Shown here in pieces: positions 1-10,923 of a stretch of 64,000 bases of DNA (positions are counted from its first letter, which is position 1; every line of letters begins with the position of its first letter). The position numbers were made by a program, and so were the translations under genes. This DNA is from Neostapfia colusana (taxonomy: Eukaryota > Streptophyta > Magnoliopsida > Poales > Poaceae): NCBI GenBank assembly GCA_030760725.1, contig JASWHV010000001.1, forward strand, positions 70,205,683 through 70,269,682, read 5' to 3'. The notes under the pieces were generated by a model. It was not told the DNA's origin, made no database searches, and saw only the letters and a program-made list of their open reading frames with translations.

Positions 1-2196
1 ATCAGCCAAATGCTATTTCTGGGACATATCATCTCAGCGGAAGGCATTGCGGTTGACCCAAGCAAAATCGAGCAAGTGCTGAAATGGAAAGCTCCCACTT
101 CGGTCCATGAAGTCAGAAGTTTCCTCGGTTTAGCGGGATACTATCGGAGATTCATTCCAAGCTTCTCCAAGCTTTCTAAGCCGATGACAGAATTGCTGAA
201 GAAGGGAACAAAATATGTTTGGAACATGGTGTGTGAAGAAGCGTTCCAAGCATTAGTGAAGCATCTCATAACAGCCCTGGTCTTGGCTCAACCATATCAA
301 CCAAGCCCTTCGACGTGTATTGTGATGCGTCTGGTATTGGGCTCGGTTGTGTGTTGATGCAGGAAGGACGTGTGGTCGCATATGGCTCACGCCAACTTCA
401 AAACCATGAGCAGCACTACCCAACTCATGATCTTGAGCTTGCTGCTGTGGTACTGGCATTGAAGATGTGGAGGCACTATCTCTTGGGGAATTTAGCGCAT
501 CTCTACACCGACCACAAGAGCCTGGAGTATATTTTCACCCAGAAAGAGCTGAATATGAGGCAAAGGAGGTGGTTAGAACTAATCAAAGATTATGAAATTG
601 AGATTCATTACCACCCCGTAAAGGCGAATGTGGCTGCCGACGCGCTGAGTCGGAAATCACATGTCCGTAACCTCACCATTACACCGATGGAGGAGGAAGA
701 GCCGAGTTTGTACTTGGTTCCTTATGGATCACTCTACAACCTTGCTCTCATCCCTACTATTAGGGAGGACATCATTGCAGCTCAAAAAGTTGATAAGGGC
801 ATGATACATCTCCGGAGACGGATAGACAACAGGGAAATCAAATGTTTCCGGAAGGATGATGAGGGGACGTTGTGGTTTAATGACCACATAGTTATACCCC
901 GAACATGGAGCTGAGGAAGAAGATTCTTGATGCAGCTCACTTGTCTAAATACTCCATTCATCCGGGCAGCAACAAAATGTACCAAGATTTGAAAAAGAAA
1001 TTTTGGTGGACGCGGATGAAGCGGGAGGTAGCGCAGTACGTATCCGAGGGTGATACGTGTAGACGAGTGAAAGCTGATCATATGAGAAAATCAGGGCTGC
1101 TGCAACCCCTGAAAATTCCGGCATGGAAATGGGAAGATGTGAGTATGGATTTCATTGTAGGATTACCCCTGACTTCCAAAAAGCATGATTCCATTTGGTA
1201 ATCATTGACCGATTAACCAAGTCGGCTCACTTCATTCCTGTGCATACATGTTACAATGCCGGCAAGTATGCGGAGCTGTACATAGCGAGAATTCTATGCG
1301 TATATGGTGTACCCAAGACCATAGTCTCAGATCGAGGTGCATTATTCGTGTCTCGTTTTTGGGTCCAGTTGCATGCTGCATTGGGTACTAAGCTGATTAG
1401 GAGCTCCGCCTATCACCCTCAGACAGATGGGCAAACAGAGAGGGTGAACCAAGTACTAGAGGACATGTTGAGGGCGTGTGCCATCCACCACGGTAGGAAC
1501 TGGGATGATCACCTAACGTTGGCGGAATTCTCGTACAATAACGTCTATCAGACGAGTATCAAGATGGCACCATATGAAGCTCTCTAGGGTCATAAATGCC
1601 GCACCCCATTGAACTGGTGCGAGTCCAGTGAAAGGGTCACATTCGGGGTTGATGTGGTGAACGACGCCGAAGAGCGCATTCGGATGATTCAAGCCAACTT
1701 GAAGGCCGCTCAATCCCGGCAGAAAAGCTACGCTGATAAGAGGCGTAGGCCATTGCACTTTGACGTCGGGGAACACGTGTATCTCCATGTATCTCCGATG
1801 AAAGGCGTGCACCGGTTCAGTGTGAAGGGGAAACTCGCTCCCGGATTCATTGGACCCTATGCTGTCACCGAGAAGTGTGGACCAGCGGCGTATAGACTGG
1901 AGCTACCGGTATCTCTTTCTAGTGTTCATGACATTTTGCATGTGTCACAACTGCGAAAATGTCTGAAGCATATGGCTGCTGTTTCCACTGAAGACGTCGG
2001 TGAGCTGCAACCGGATTTGACATATGATGAATATCCGGTGGCAATTATTGATGAGAAAGCTCGGACCACATGTAGCCGAACGTTGTGGTTCTACAAGATA
2101 CTCTGGAGCAACCACACCGCTGAAGAAGCAACATGGGAGAGCGAGGAATTCCTTCGCTCAAACTACCCTGAGTTCATGGCTTCTCAGCACGGGTGA
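1..2196 (+). pseudogene. Gypsy pol remnant: RT end, RNase H, integrase, chromodomain
   Basis: The reading frame is broken but the domain order is clear. Positions 10-300 encode the RT thumb/connection (GHIISAEG, FLGLAGYYRRFI). RNase H follows from about 315, with its first Asp in YCDASG and the YTDHKSL motif, ending in ADALSRK. Integrase starts about 905 and has the core Asp in SMDFIVG, the second Asp in IVSD and the Glu in DGQTERVN. The chromodomain occupies about 1930-2196 after HVSQLRKC. Breaks compared with the 10924-24828 copy are a one-base deletion near 296, a frameshift near 900, a one-base loss near 1198 producing TAA, and a TAG at 1585-1587. In the zinc-binding region the first Cys of the CxxC pair is Gly (SEGDTC). 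The protein would have been reverse transcriptase/integrase in the cytoplasmic particle and nucleus; this copy cannot make it. Confidence 0.9.
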
Positions 2197-2248
2197 GTTC
2201 TTATTACATCATTGTCTCTTCTTTTGTAATCTTGGGACGAGATTCTTT

Positions 2249-2262
2249 AAAGGGGGGAGGGA
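2249..2262 (+). other. Polypurine tract (plus-strand primer)
   Basis: A run of purines (AAAGGGGGGAGGGA) ends directly at the TG that opens the LTR at 2263. This is where plus-strand DNA synthesis is primed in LTR retrotransposons. The complete element at 10924-24828 has the same tract in the same place on the minus strand (14730-14743), which supports the LTR boundary. Confidence 0.85.
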
Positions 2263-4935
2263 TGTAAAAGCCAAGGAAAAGAGACTTGCAAAAATTTTCC
2301 ATTACCTCACAACACTATAGCTTTTGTTGTGGATATCTTGTGAATACTTGTGAAGAGCAAGTAACCACCATCAAAAGGGTGATTAGAGGGGAAAGCCCTA
2401 ACTTTCAAAAAGTAAGATTTCTACGTATGAACATGAAAGGTTGAGCTCACCCCTAGACCTTATATATTCTTGGAAAGGCTCAGGCCAAATTTCATGCAAA
2501 TCCAACACTTTTTGAGGCACTTTTGGAAATAATTCAAAAAGGGGCCAATTTGAATGCGAATTCAAATTGCAGCAACTTTCATCACTTAAATTCAAAAGTT
2601 GGCTTCATATTTAAACTCAGCATACTTTTCTGAGTTATCCCACCAATTTTAATCCCCATTGGAATTTATCTTGTCGGGAGCTAAATTTGCATTATTCAAA
2701 AACTGAATTTGAATTTCAGTTCAAACATGCAGCAAATTTGGCCAAACTAGATTCAAATTTTGGAAATCAAATTCAAACAAGGACTTGGAGGTTAAGTCTC
2801 ACATTCAATTGTGAGTAGCTGGGGATATTTCAGCTAAAACAGAGGTAAAAAAGTAGAAAAGGAATTAGAGGGGAGAGGGAACCACTGATCAGTGACTAGA
2901 CACGGGGTGAAACCGACTCAAACCAGGCGACGTAGCGTGGGCTGCCGATGCCGGCTCGCAGAGGCCACCAGCAGCGCTCGGGACTTCCACCTCACGGTGA
3001 AAAATTTCATCTCAAAGGCTAGCACACCGAGCTGCTTCACCCTTCGTTCTATTCCCAAGCGAAAACTAGCAAGTCCCGAGCTATTCTTTCGCTGCCGCGA
3101 AAGAACTCGTCGCCGCTTCCTATGATCACTAGTGACCGGCCGATTCTGGCGGTTTCACGCACCGTCCATAGAGAAGAAAAGGTGCGCTTACTTGTGCTAA
3201 AGCTGTAGGAGGAAACCGGGTGCCAGTCAGGCGGTGTAGAGCAATAATTTCTGGTTTTCTTCCTCGGAGCGTGTTAGGGTTAGGGTCCGGTCGACGACAA
3301 AATTTGTTGCACAGGAGCAACCGCCGGCTAAGCTATAGCTCACACACGCTCTATAACACCTAGCGCACCTCCTCGGTCATGTAGCAACCAGTTCCATGCA
3401 CTAGGACCCTAGTTCTGTCAGAATTTCGGCCCGGCGGCTGAAAACAGGGCACCTCGCCGGTGAGGTCGTAGTTGTGGCCGTTTTCACGGGGATCAGTGCT
3501 CATATCCATGATCAGCAAGTGTCAGCAAAGCTCCCCGAGCAAACCGCGTTCGTAAAAGGTGTAGAGAACACCGAGTGCAACGTCGCCGATGAGCTTCCGG
3601 CCGCTGTCACCGTCGCGAGCACTGTTCTGGCCATCGCCGAGCTCCGTTGAGGGCACCACTGTGTTCTCCAGGCCGAAATATGCACAGGCGGCGAGTTTCG
3701 TTGAAGTTCGGGCAATAGAATGCCTGGCGGCGAGCTCTCCGGCGAAGGGGGCGGCGGGGAGTCGCGGGAACGCGAGGTAGATGAAGCCCCGCAGGTCCCA
3801 TGTGTCAGCCTCGGGTTAAACAGCGCCGGATTTGCTGCGGCACCGGGATCCCGTGCGACTGCGCGGAAGACTCTGCGGACCCCCGTGTGGGTTAGCTGAG
3901 GTGCTGACACGTAGCTTGGGGACCCCACCAGCCAGTTTAAACTTTATTTGAATTTCCAGATTTGGTTCAAACTTCAAATGCATGTAACGTCTGCCAGGAA
4001 GCTCCAAATTCAGTGAACCAAATTTTGCTGAACTCAGCTTTTTGAGTACTTTCCAGCAATACAAATTTCAGCTCATGAAACCTAATATTTTTCCAGAATT
4101 AATTCCCTAAATTTTAAACTGTTGGGAATTTTATCTGAAGATTTACTTTATGAAAAATTCTGATATTTGGCTGGGGGTTCACTGGAAAATCCTTGAGTCA
4201 CAGTAAAAATTTCAGACCCATCCGAGTTTATTTAGTCCCCCTAATGGGGTGATTAAGGGAACTGCCCTGAGAAAATAAAAAAATGTACAGAAACATTTTT
4301 CAGATTTTCTCAAATATTGTTTAGGGCATAACTTCCTCTAGAATTCTTCAAATGACATGAAACCAATTCCATTAGAACCATCTCAAATTCTAGTTTCCAG
4401 AAAGTAATGGTTGGAGCCATGAAAACCCCTGGAATTCCTTAGAGGCTATAAGATTGACCAAATAGGCTTTTATTTGTACAAGGCTCAAATGAACTTTATT
4501 TCAAATGAAACTTGGTCAAGACTCTGGTTAGGACCCTACCAAGCCACCATAAAAATTTCAGAACAAAAGGGGAGGGCTAGCTATAGTTATGATAATTACT
4601 TATTCAGTTCTAAACATTGCATTTAAATTGACATATAGTATATCGTGTACGTGTAGTCGCCGAAGGCGAGGAGACTCCGGAAGTGCTCGACTTCCTTCTT
4701 CTGGATGAAGCCCTAACAACTGATCAGCAGCAACAAGTCAAGCCCGGGTTTGTATTAACCCCTTTTATAAAGTTTTGCTTTGTTTACATGTTTAGTATGA
4801 GGTATGGATGTGCATTGGGTGTAGGATGGATTAAACCCAAATGCATAACCAGATTTTTCTATAAGAGTGAGGGTAGTGTCTAAGACCTCGAGTAGACAGG
4901 CTAGGCTTAATGATTCCTTGAACTTCGGTACAAGT

Positions 4936-4956
4936 CGAGTAGTTGGAATCTACTCG
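4936..4956 (+). other. Conserved LTR inverted repeat (7-bp stem)
   Basis: CGAGTAG and CTACTCG flank a 7-base loop. The same arrangement is found at 22170-22190 (perfect), 12100-12120 (one stem mismatch), 33-53 past 43300 (43333-43353, perfect) and 59473-59492 (6-base loop), in both orientations relative to the window but always at the same place in the LTR. The role is unknown; a structured RNA element or a protein-binding palindrome would both fit. Confidence 0.7.
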
Positions 4957-6050
4957 CGAGTTAGGCTTTGGGACACACGGGATTGGTTCGAGTGATGTGA
5001 GATCACTTTAGACATGAAAATGAGACTAGGCAGGGGCTAGGGCGCAGCAAGAGGAAGTCTTGTGTGCGCATCCCTGTCCGTGTCGATTGAGGACCGATCC
5101 GTGTGCGTCCCTGCTGAACAAGTATTGAACATACCGAAGGCATATCGGATATATGGGCCCCGATAAACCGATGTAACCTAAACCTCCGGGCATCGAGGCA
5201 TAGCACACCGATTTATAGGTGTAGGTTGAGGGCAGCAAGGTGGAAATCTGCTAACGGTCATAGAGAGATGCTCCGTGTAGGGAACCTCCTGTGCGTATCG
5301 GTGCGACCGGTTTGACGTTTGGGCTGTTGGGTGAAAGGTTGTCCCGTACGACATCGAGTGAGCGTGCTGTGAAGCTCCACGGGTGGGCGCACGTGACGTG
5401 CTTTTCGGGTATCCCTGCAGGTGTATATCGAGTCGATTCGCCGTCCCTCACGGTGACGAGTACCGCTTGTTCACTGCATCATAACATAGATAAATCATGG
5501 AATTTTATGATTCAATTCTGCTGATATGTATAATTGTATTGCTACATGTGTGCCACCAAATATTGCTTACTAAAATTCTTATTCATGAACTGTTAACTTG
5601 TGGCTAAAAGATGAACTAAGGATGAACTTGTTGGCGTGTCCATTTGCTGAAATTAATATCCCATGTTCGTGTAAACTGCATGTAGAGTTTCATGCCAGGG
5701 TGAGTCGGTTAAGTCTTGTTGAGCCATCGTGCTCATGGTTGCTGCTTAAGTGTTTTTCAGGTAAGGAGCCCCCCACGGACTCGGGTTACGAGTCCACCGG
5801 CGAGGGTTAGCCTCCGTCGGGGACCACGGCTTAGTCGGAGCCGTACACGCCGCACTAAGCTGAGGAGTGCAGCTAGTGTGGGTTGCCCTAGGGCTGGGCA
5901 ACTGACTTTTGCTAGATAGGCGGGCGTGAGTTGTACAAATTTATTTTCCGCTCTGTAATATAAACACTAGTTTGTAACTGAGTAGTGTACTACTTTGTAC
6001 ATTCCAGTTGGTTTTCAATGTACAATGTATCCTTATGAGGTGTGCTGTCG

Positions 6051-6071
6051 GGTGTCGCATAGTGCGGCACC
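6051..6071 (+). other. Conserved hairpin near LTR 3' end
   Basis: GGTGTCGCA and TGCGGCACC form a 9-bp stem with one G-T position around a 3-base loop, about 40 bp before the LTR end. Equivalent sequences are at 7510-7530, 21045-21065 and 42425-42445, with a weaker version in the 10924 LTR. Because this region would be U5 in the RNA, a role in the leader structure is possible but is inference. Confidence 0.6.
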
Positions 6072-6112
6072 ACCCTCTGCGATCCTGGATGAGCGGATTC
6101 CGGTCCGCCACA

Positions 6113-7572
6113 CAAGGAAGCCCCGGAGATCTTGGATTTCATCCCTCTGGAGGAGCATCTAACCACTGACCAGCAGCAACAAGGCAATCCCTGGTTTGCA
6201 TTTAACAGTTTTATTTGAGTTTTTATTTTATATTCACCTAGATTGAAGTATGTATGTGCATAAGATCTAGTATGCTTGGAACTCTAATTGCATAACCAGA
6301 TTATTCTAAAGAGAGTGAGGGTAGTGTATACATCCTCGAGTAATATATGCCTTGCTTAATGTCTTGTAGGCTTCGGTACAAGTCAAGTAGATGGAATCTA
6401 CTCGTGAGTATAGGATTCGTCACATACGGGATTGGTTCGAGATGTGAGATAATTTTAGTAAGATAAATGAGAGTAGGCAGGGGCGTAGGACCCAGCCAGA
6501 GGTCTAGTGTGTGTAGCCCTGCCCATGTCAATTGAGGACCGATCTGTGTGCTGTCCCGCTGAACAAGTTTGAATGTACCGAAGGCATATCGGATATATGG
6601 GGTCCGATAAACTGATGTAACCTATACCTCCGGGCGTCGAGGTATAGCGCACCGATTTATAGGCGTAGGTTGAAGGTAGCAAGGTGGAAATACGCTAACA
6701 GGCATAGAGGGATGCTCCGCGTAGGGAACCTCCTGCCAGTTTGGGTGCGACCGGTTCACCGTTTGGGCTGTTTGGTGGAAGGTTGTCCCGTACGACATCG
6801 GTTGAGCGTGCCATTGCTGCTTCAAAGATGGACGTACGTGACATGCTATTCGGGTATCCCTGCAGTTGTATATCAAGTCGATTCGCCGTCTCTCGTGGTC
6901 ATGAGTACCACTTGTTCACTGTGTCGTATCGTAGTAGATATATGGAATGATTGTGATGAATTACTGCTGTTATGAATAAATTGTATTGCAACATGTGTGC
7001 CAAAAAATATTGCTCACTGAATTTCAAATTTGTGAACCTTTAACCTGTGGCTAAAAGATGAAGTAAGGATGAACTTGTAGGCGTGTCCATAGCTGCAACT
7101 TTCTATATCCTACTTTTGGTATAACTTGCATATAGAGTTTCTTGTGTAGGTGAGTCAGATAAGACTTGCTGAGCCATCGTGCTCATGGTTTCTGCTATGA
7201 GTGTTTGCAGGTGAGGAGTACCCCCACTGACTCGGAGTACGGGTTCATCGGGGAAGGTTATCCTCCGTCAGGAACGATGGCTGTGTGGGAGCCGTGCACG
7301 CCGCCCTGAAGCTAAAGTGTAGCTAGTGTGGGTTGTCCGTAAGGCTGGACAACCGACTTTTGCTAGTTAGGGTTAGGCGTGATTTGTATAAATAATTTAC
7401 GCTGCAGTGAACTCTGTAAAGTAGATGTAAACTGAAGGTTTGTACTACTTTTGTACAAATTCAGTAAGTTTGAATGTAATACTTGGTTTCCTTATCATGT
7501 GTACTGTCGGGTGTCGCATCGTGCGACATCACCCTCTGTGATCCTAGATTGTACGGATTTCGGTACGTCACA
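6113..7572 (+). repeat. Right-hand fragment of an older plus-strand LTR
   Basis: This 1460-bp piece corresponds to the 3' 1.4 kb of the same LTR family. It starts mid-LTR exactly where the 1-6112 element ends and finishes with GTACGTCACA, the LTR terminus. It is diverged from the 2263-6112 LTR by many substitutions and small indels, so it is an older copy into which the younger element inserted. Its left half must lie beyond the left edge of the window. No coding content. Confidence 0.8.
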
Positions 7573-8080
7573 TTAAATTCCTCAGGTTGGAGTTAGTTTG
7601 ACTAAATTTGATTCACACTTGAATTTGAATTTCAAATTTTGATTGAATTAGTGCAAATTTAGCTCCCAACAAGATCAACTCCAATGGATATGAAAATTAG
7701 TGGAGTAACACAGAAAAATGTGATGAGGATGAACATGAATCCACCTTTTGAATTAAGGTGAAGAAAGTGGCTTTAATTTGAATTTACATTCAAACTAGCC
7801 ATTTTAATAATTGTATCCAGAAGTACCTCAAAAAGGTTTGGATTTGCATGAAACTTGGCATGAGCATTCCTAAGAAAGTTTAGGATTTAATAGTGACCTC
7901 AACCTCTAAAGAATTCATGTGAGAAATCCTACTTTTTGATTTTATGTGAGTTCTTCCCCTAATCCTTCTTTTGATGGTGGTTACTTGCTCTTCAAATGTG
8001 TTCATGAGATTACCACAACATGAGCTGTGGTGTGTGTGATATGATCAACATATTAGCAAGTGCAATTTTGGGCCTGTACA
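7573..8080 (-). repeat. LTR 5'-end fragment, minus strand
   Basis: These 508 bp match the first part of the long LTR read on the minus strand (compare 14211-14729). The minus-strand start is TGTACAGG, a slightly altered TGTAAAAG, at 8080. There is no polypurine tract beyond 8080, so this is the outer end of a 5' or solo LTR and not an LTR joined to pol. The plus-strand LTR ending at 7572 inserted into it. Confidence 0.65.
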
Positions 8081-10918
8081 GCTTCGGTACAGTTCTAGCT
8101 TGTTAAACAGGCCCGCACACGGCTTGGTCCTCAACCGACACAAGCAGAGGTACTGCAACACAGGCCCCAACGTCCTGCTGCTCCTACTCTCTGCTCGTTC
8201 TCATATTCATGTCATATGTTTCATTGTCTATATCACTAACCGAGTAGTGTGCCTCTAAGCCTATTCTCGTGAGTAGTTCCGACTAATTGACTTGTACAGA
8301 ATCCTATAACAATGTAAGCATTAATGTGGCTACTCGAGGTTCAAAACCTTGACTCAAACTCCCTGGTTCTCTTGGCTATGCAATTGGATTTACAAATAAG
8401 ACTCTAATGCATAATACATTGAGCTAGTGAAGTAAGTGATAAAGATAAGACTTTAAAATTAAGGTTAATGCAAACCGAAGCTTGCCTTGCTGCTTGTCGT
8501 CGAATAAAGATTCTTCCGGTGGGATAAAATCCAAAATCTCCTGGGCTTGTTCAATTTCCGCGGCTACACAAAATGGAAATAACAATGCAAATTTAAATGC
8601 ATCTGTGTTGAATTGAAGAGGTAAAAACTATAACTCTTGCTAGACAACACTACTGACTCTGAAATTTTTACTGTGGCTTGGTGACAATCTAAAGAAACTT
8701 TGCCAAATTCCATTTGAAGTAGAGCTCATTTGAGCCCTCCACAAATAAATGTATAAATGGCCATTATTAGAGTTTCTTAGGTATTCTAGGGATTTTCATG
8801 GAGCAAGCCATTGCTTTCTCGAAACTAGAGTTTAAGATGGTTCTAATGGAATTGGTTTCATGTAATTTAAAGAATCCTAGAGAGAGTTATGAGTTAATGA
8901 AGTTTGAGAAAATTCTGAAAAATGTTTCTGTACATTTTTCATTTTCTCAGGGACAGTTCACTTAATCACATAATTAAGTGAATTTAATGAGCTCGGATGG
9001 ATCTGAAATTTTTCATGTGACTCAAGGATATTAAACTGAACATCCTGGCGAAATTTGAGAATTTCCCACACAGTGGATCCCCAGTTAAAATTCCCAACAG
9101 TTTAAAGTTTAGGGAATTAATTCTGGAAAAATAAAGACTTTCAAAGTCTTAATCTTGATTTGCTGGAAAGTACTCAGAGAGCTGAATCCAATAAAATTTG
9201 GTTCACTAAATTTGGACATTCCTAGCAAAAGTTATGGGATTCTAAATTTTTGGATGGAAAACTGGAAAAACAATTCAAAATGTTTAAATTGCTGACACCC
9301 GGGGCCCACGGCACAGTATCATCTTCTACCTCCCGCCGGCGTCCGAGCGCACGCTGAACAGCGGCAGTGGTGTGATCTGTTCTCGGCCTCCAGAGTATGA
9401 TTTTTGAAGCGGCTTCTTCCTACACCCTCCTTGGATTGTGGTACACACGCCGGACATGACATCGCACCTCGGCATCGTCGGAAAACCCATCGGCGACGAC
9501 GGCGGCGGAACTCGGTTCGGGTCCAATGGTGAGAACCCAACTCGGCAGCAAACACGACCATCTAAGGGGTCGTACAGTACCACTCGGGCACGGGGAAGCT
9601 AACCCTGCCCTCCTCTTGGCCGGAGATCACCGGGAAGAAAGACTTCACCGGTGATCCAAAGCCTTTCTTCACCGGCATCGGTGAAAACGTGGTGCTACGC
9701 TCACCGGCTGGATGATTCTTGTTGAGATTCGGCCTAGATGATCGTTAGGTACTACTCTAACTCTAGCTAGACTAGAAGATCTGATGATCAAGTGGTCGGG
9801 GTGAATTTCTGGTTTTGGTTCTCAAGGTTCTACACGGAGGCCGAAGGCAAAAGTGAAATTCCGTCTCACCGGCATTGAGCTAGCTTAACCAGGTCTAGGA
9901 GGATGAACTTGGGTTGCTTCTAACCTCGGTGATAGTTGATCCAGGCCGGAGAAGAATCTGTGGTTCGGCCGGGCATCGAGAAGTTCCACCGACGACTTCG
10001 CTCGGAGTCGAGGAAGAAGATGGCGGTGGCACAGCGCAGAGGAGGTCGGGAATCCTTTGCCAAGGCATCGAGGATGTCGAGAGGATGCAGGCGATCCTGT
10101 TTATAGCCTTAGCTCGCCATGAAAGCCTCGGGGTGGGCCGGTCGATGGTGGAGGTGGTGCGGCTGAGAGAACGGCGAGGTGTGCACGTGTTTTTGGTGCG
10201 AGAGAGTGATGAAACAGTGGAGAATTGATCTTTTTCCATCGGTTGCTCAGGGATAAGAAGATGAGGACGTTGCCCGGCAGCAAAGAACGGCAAGCAGGTG
10301 GTGGCACCGGCTCCAGCGCCGTGGCGCTCGCGTGTGAGCGCGCAAGAACCCGAGCAAGCAGCTGTGGAGTCGGTTCACTCCTTGTGTGGCTTACAGTGGG
10401 TCCCTCTCCTCCATTTTGTCCTCAAAAATTGAATTTTTCTTCTGTTACAAATATTGATGACCTCCCTGCCGTTTGCGATTCGATCAAACCACAAAATGAC
10501 CATTTGAATTTTGGAATAATTCAAAGTGGAGAACAGGTTTGAATGAATTTGCTTCAAACATGCAACCTGAAATTCAAATTCAGTTTGAATTTACACCAAG
10601 TAGCTCATGTCAAGATCAATCTCAAATGGAATGAGACTTGGTCGATGAGCTTATAAAAATGTGCTGAGTGTGAATATGAATCCCTCTTTTGAATTCATGT
10701 GATGAAAGTAGTTTGAATTTGAATTTAAGTTCAAACTAGCCCTTTTAATAATTGTATCCAAAAGTACCTCAAAAAGGTTTGGATTTACATGAAAATTGGC
10801 ATGTGTATTCTTAAGAAAGTATAGGAAGTAACTGTGAGCAAAGCCTCTCATGTCTACATGTGAGAAATCCTGCTTTTTGATTTTGTGAGTTCTTCCTCTA
10901 ATTATCCTATTGACGGTG
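8081..10918 (-). repeat. Older minus-strand LTR, left part (target of the intact element)
   Basis: The sequence matches the long LTR on the minus strand and is most like the 56164-60688 LTR in its first few hundred bases (the reverse complement of the stretch around 59640). It is cut at 8080 by the neighbouring LTR and at 10918 by the complete element, and resumes at 24834. The conserved hairpin is decayed here (about 8262-8285). AT-rich tracts and a GC-rich centre (about 9300-10400) follow the family pattern. ORFs in the GC-rich centre lack any recognisable domain. Confidence 0.75.
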
Positions 10919-10923
10919 GTTTC
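10919..10923. repeat. Target-site duplication GTTTC (left copy)
   Basis: GTTTC directly precedes the LTR terminus at 10924 and is repeated at 24829-24833 after the other terminus. A 5-bp duplication is standard for Gypsy integrase. Confidence 0.9.

Larger units (their letters stand above)
1..6112 (+). mobile_element. Ty3/Gypsy chromovirus (Tekay/Del-type), 3' part only
   Basis: This is the 3' portion of an LTR retrotransposon whose 5' half lies left of the window. It runs from the end of reverse transcriptase through RNase H, integrase and a degenerate chromodomain, then a polypurine tract and one complete LTR. Gene order RT-RNase H-integrase is diagnostic of Ty3/Gypsy, and the C-terminal chromodomain marks a chromovirus. 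The internal and LTR sequences are clearly the same family as the complete minus-strand element at 10924-24828. The LTR ends at 6112 inside another LTR of the same family, so this is a nested insertion. The first five bases after it (6113-6117, CAAGG) would be the target duplication, but the partner copy is outside the window. Lineage assignment to Tekay/Del is inference from the chromodomain type and long LTRs. Confidence 0.85.
2263..6112 (+). repeat. 3' LTR (3850 bp) of the 1-6112 chromovirus
   Basis: The LTR opens with TGTAAAAG after the polypurine tract and closes with CCGCCACA. Both ends match the LTRs of the complete element at 10924-24828 read on the minus strand. At 3850 bp it is unusually long. 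The first 0.6 kb and the stretch about 3940-4640 are AT-rich; the middle (about 2900-3900) is GC-rich and contains ORFs that I regard as chance. The last 1.3 kb contains two inverted repeats conserved among copies (4936-4956 and 6051-6071). No protein-coding content is credible. The LTR would supply promoter and polyadenylation signals, but I could not place a TATA box with confidence. Confidence 0.88.

Noticed and set aside
6455..6975. Opposite-strand ORF pairs at 6455-6975 that echo those at 5003-5524 and 11555-12047
   Set aside because: They are homologous segments of the LTR terminal part. The frames are not conserved in length and hold no domain.
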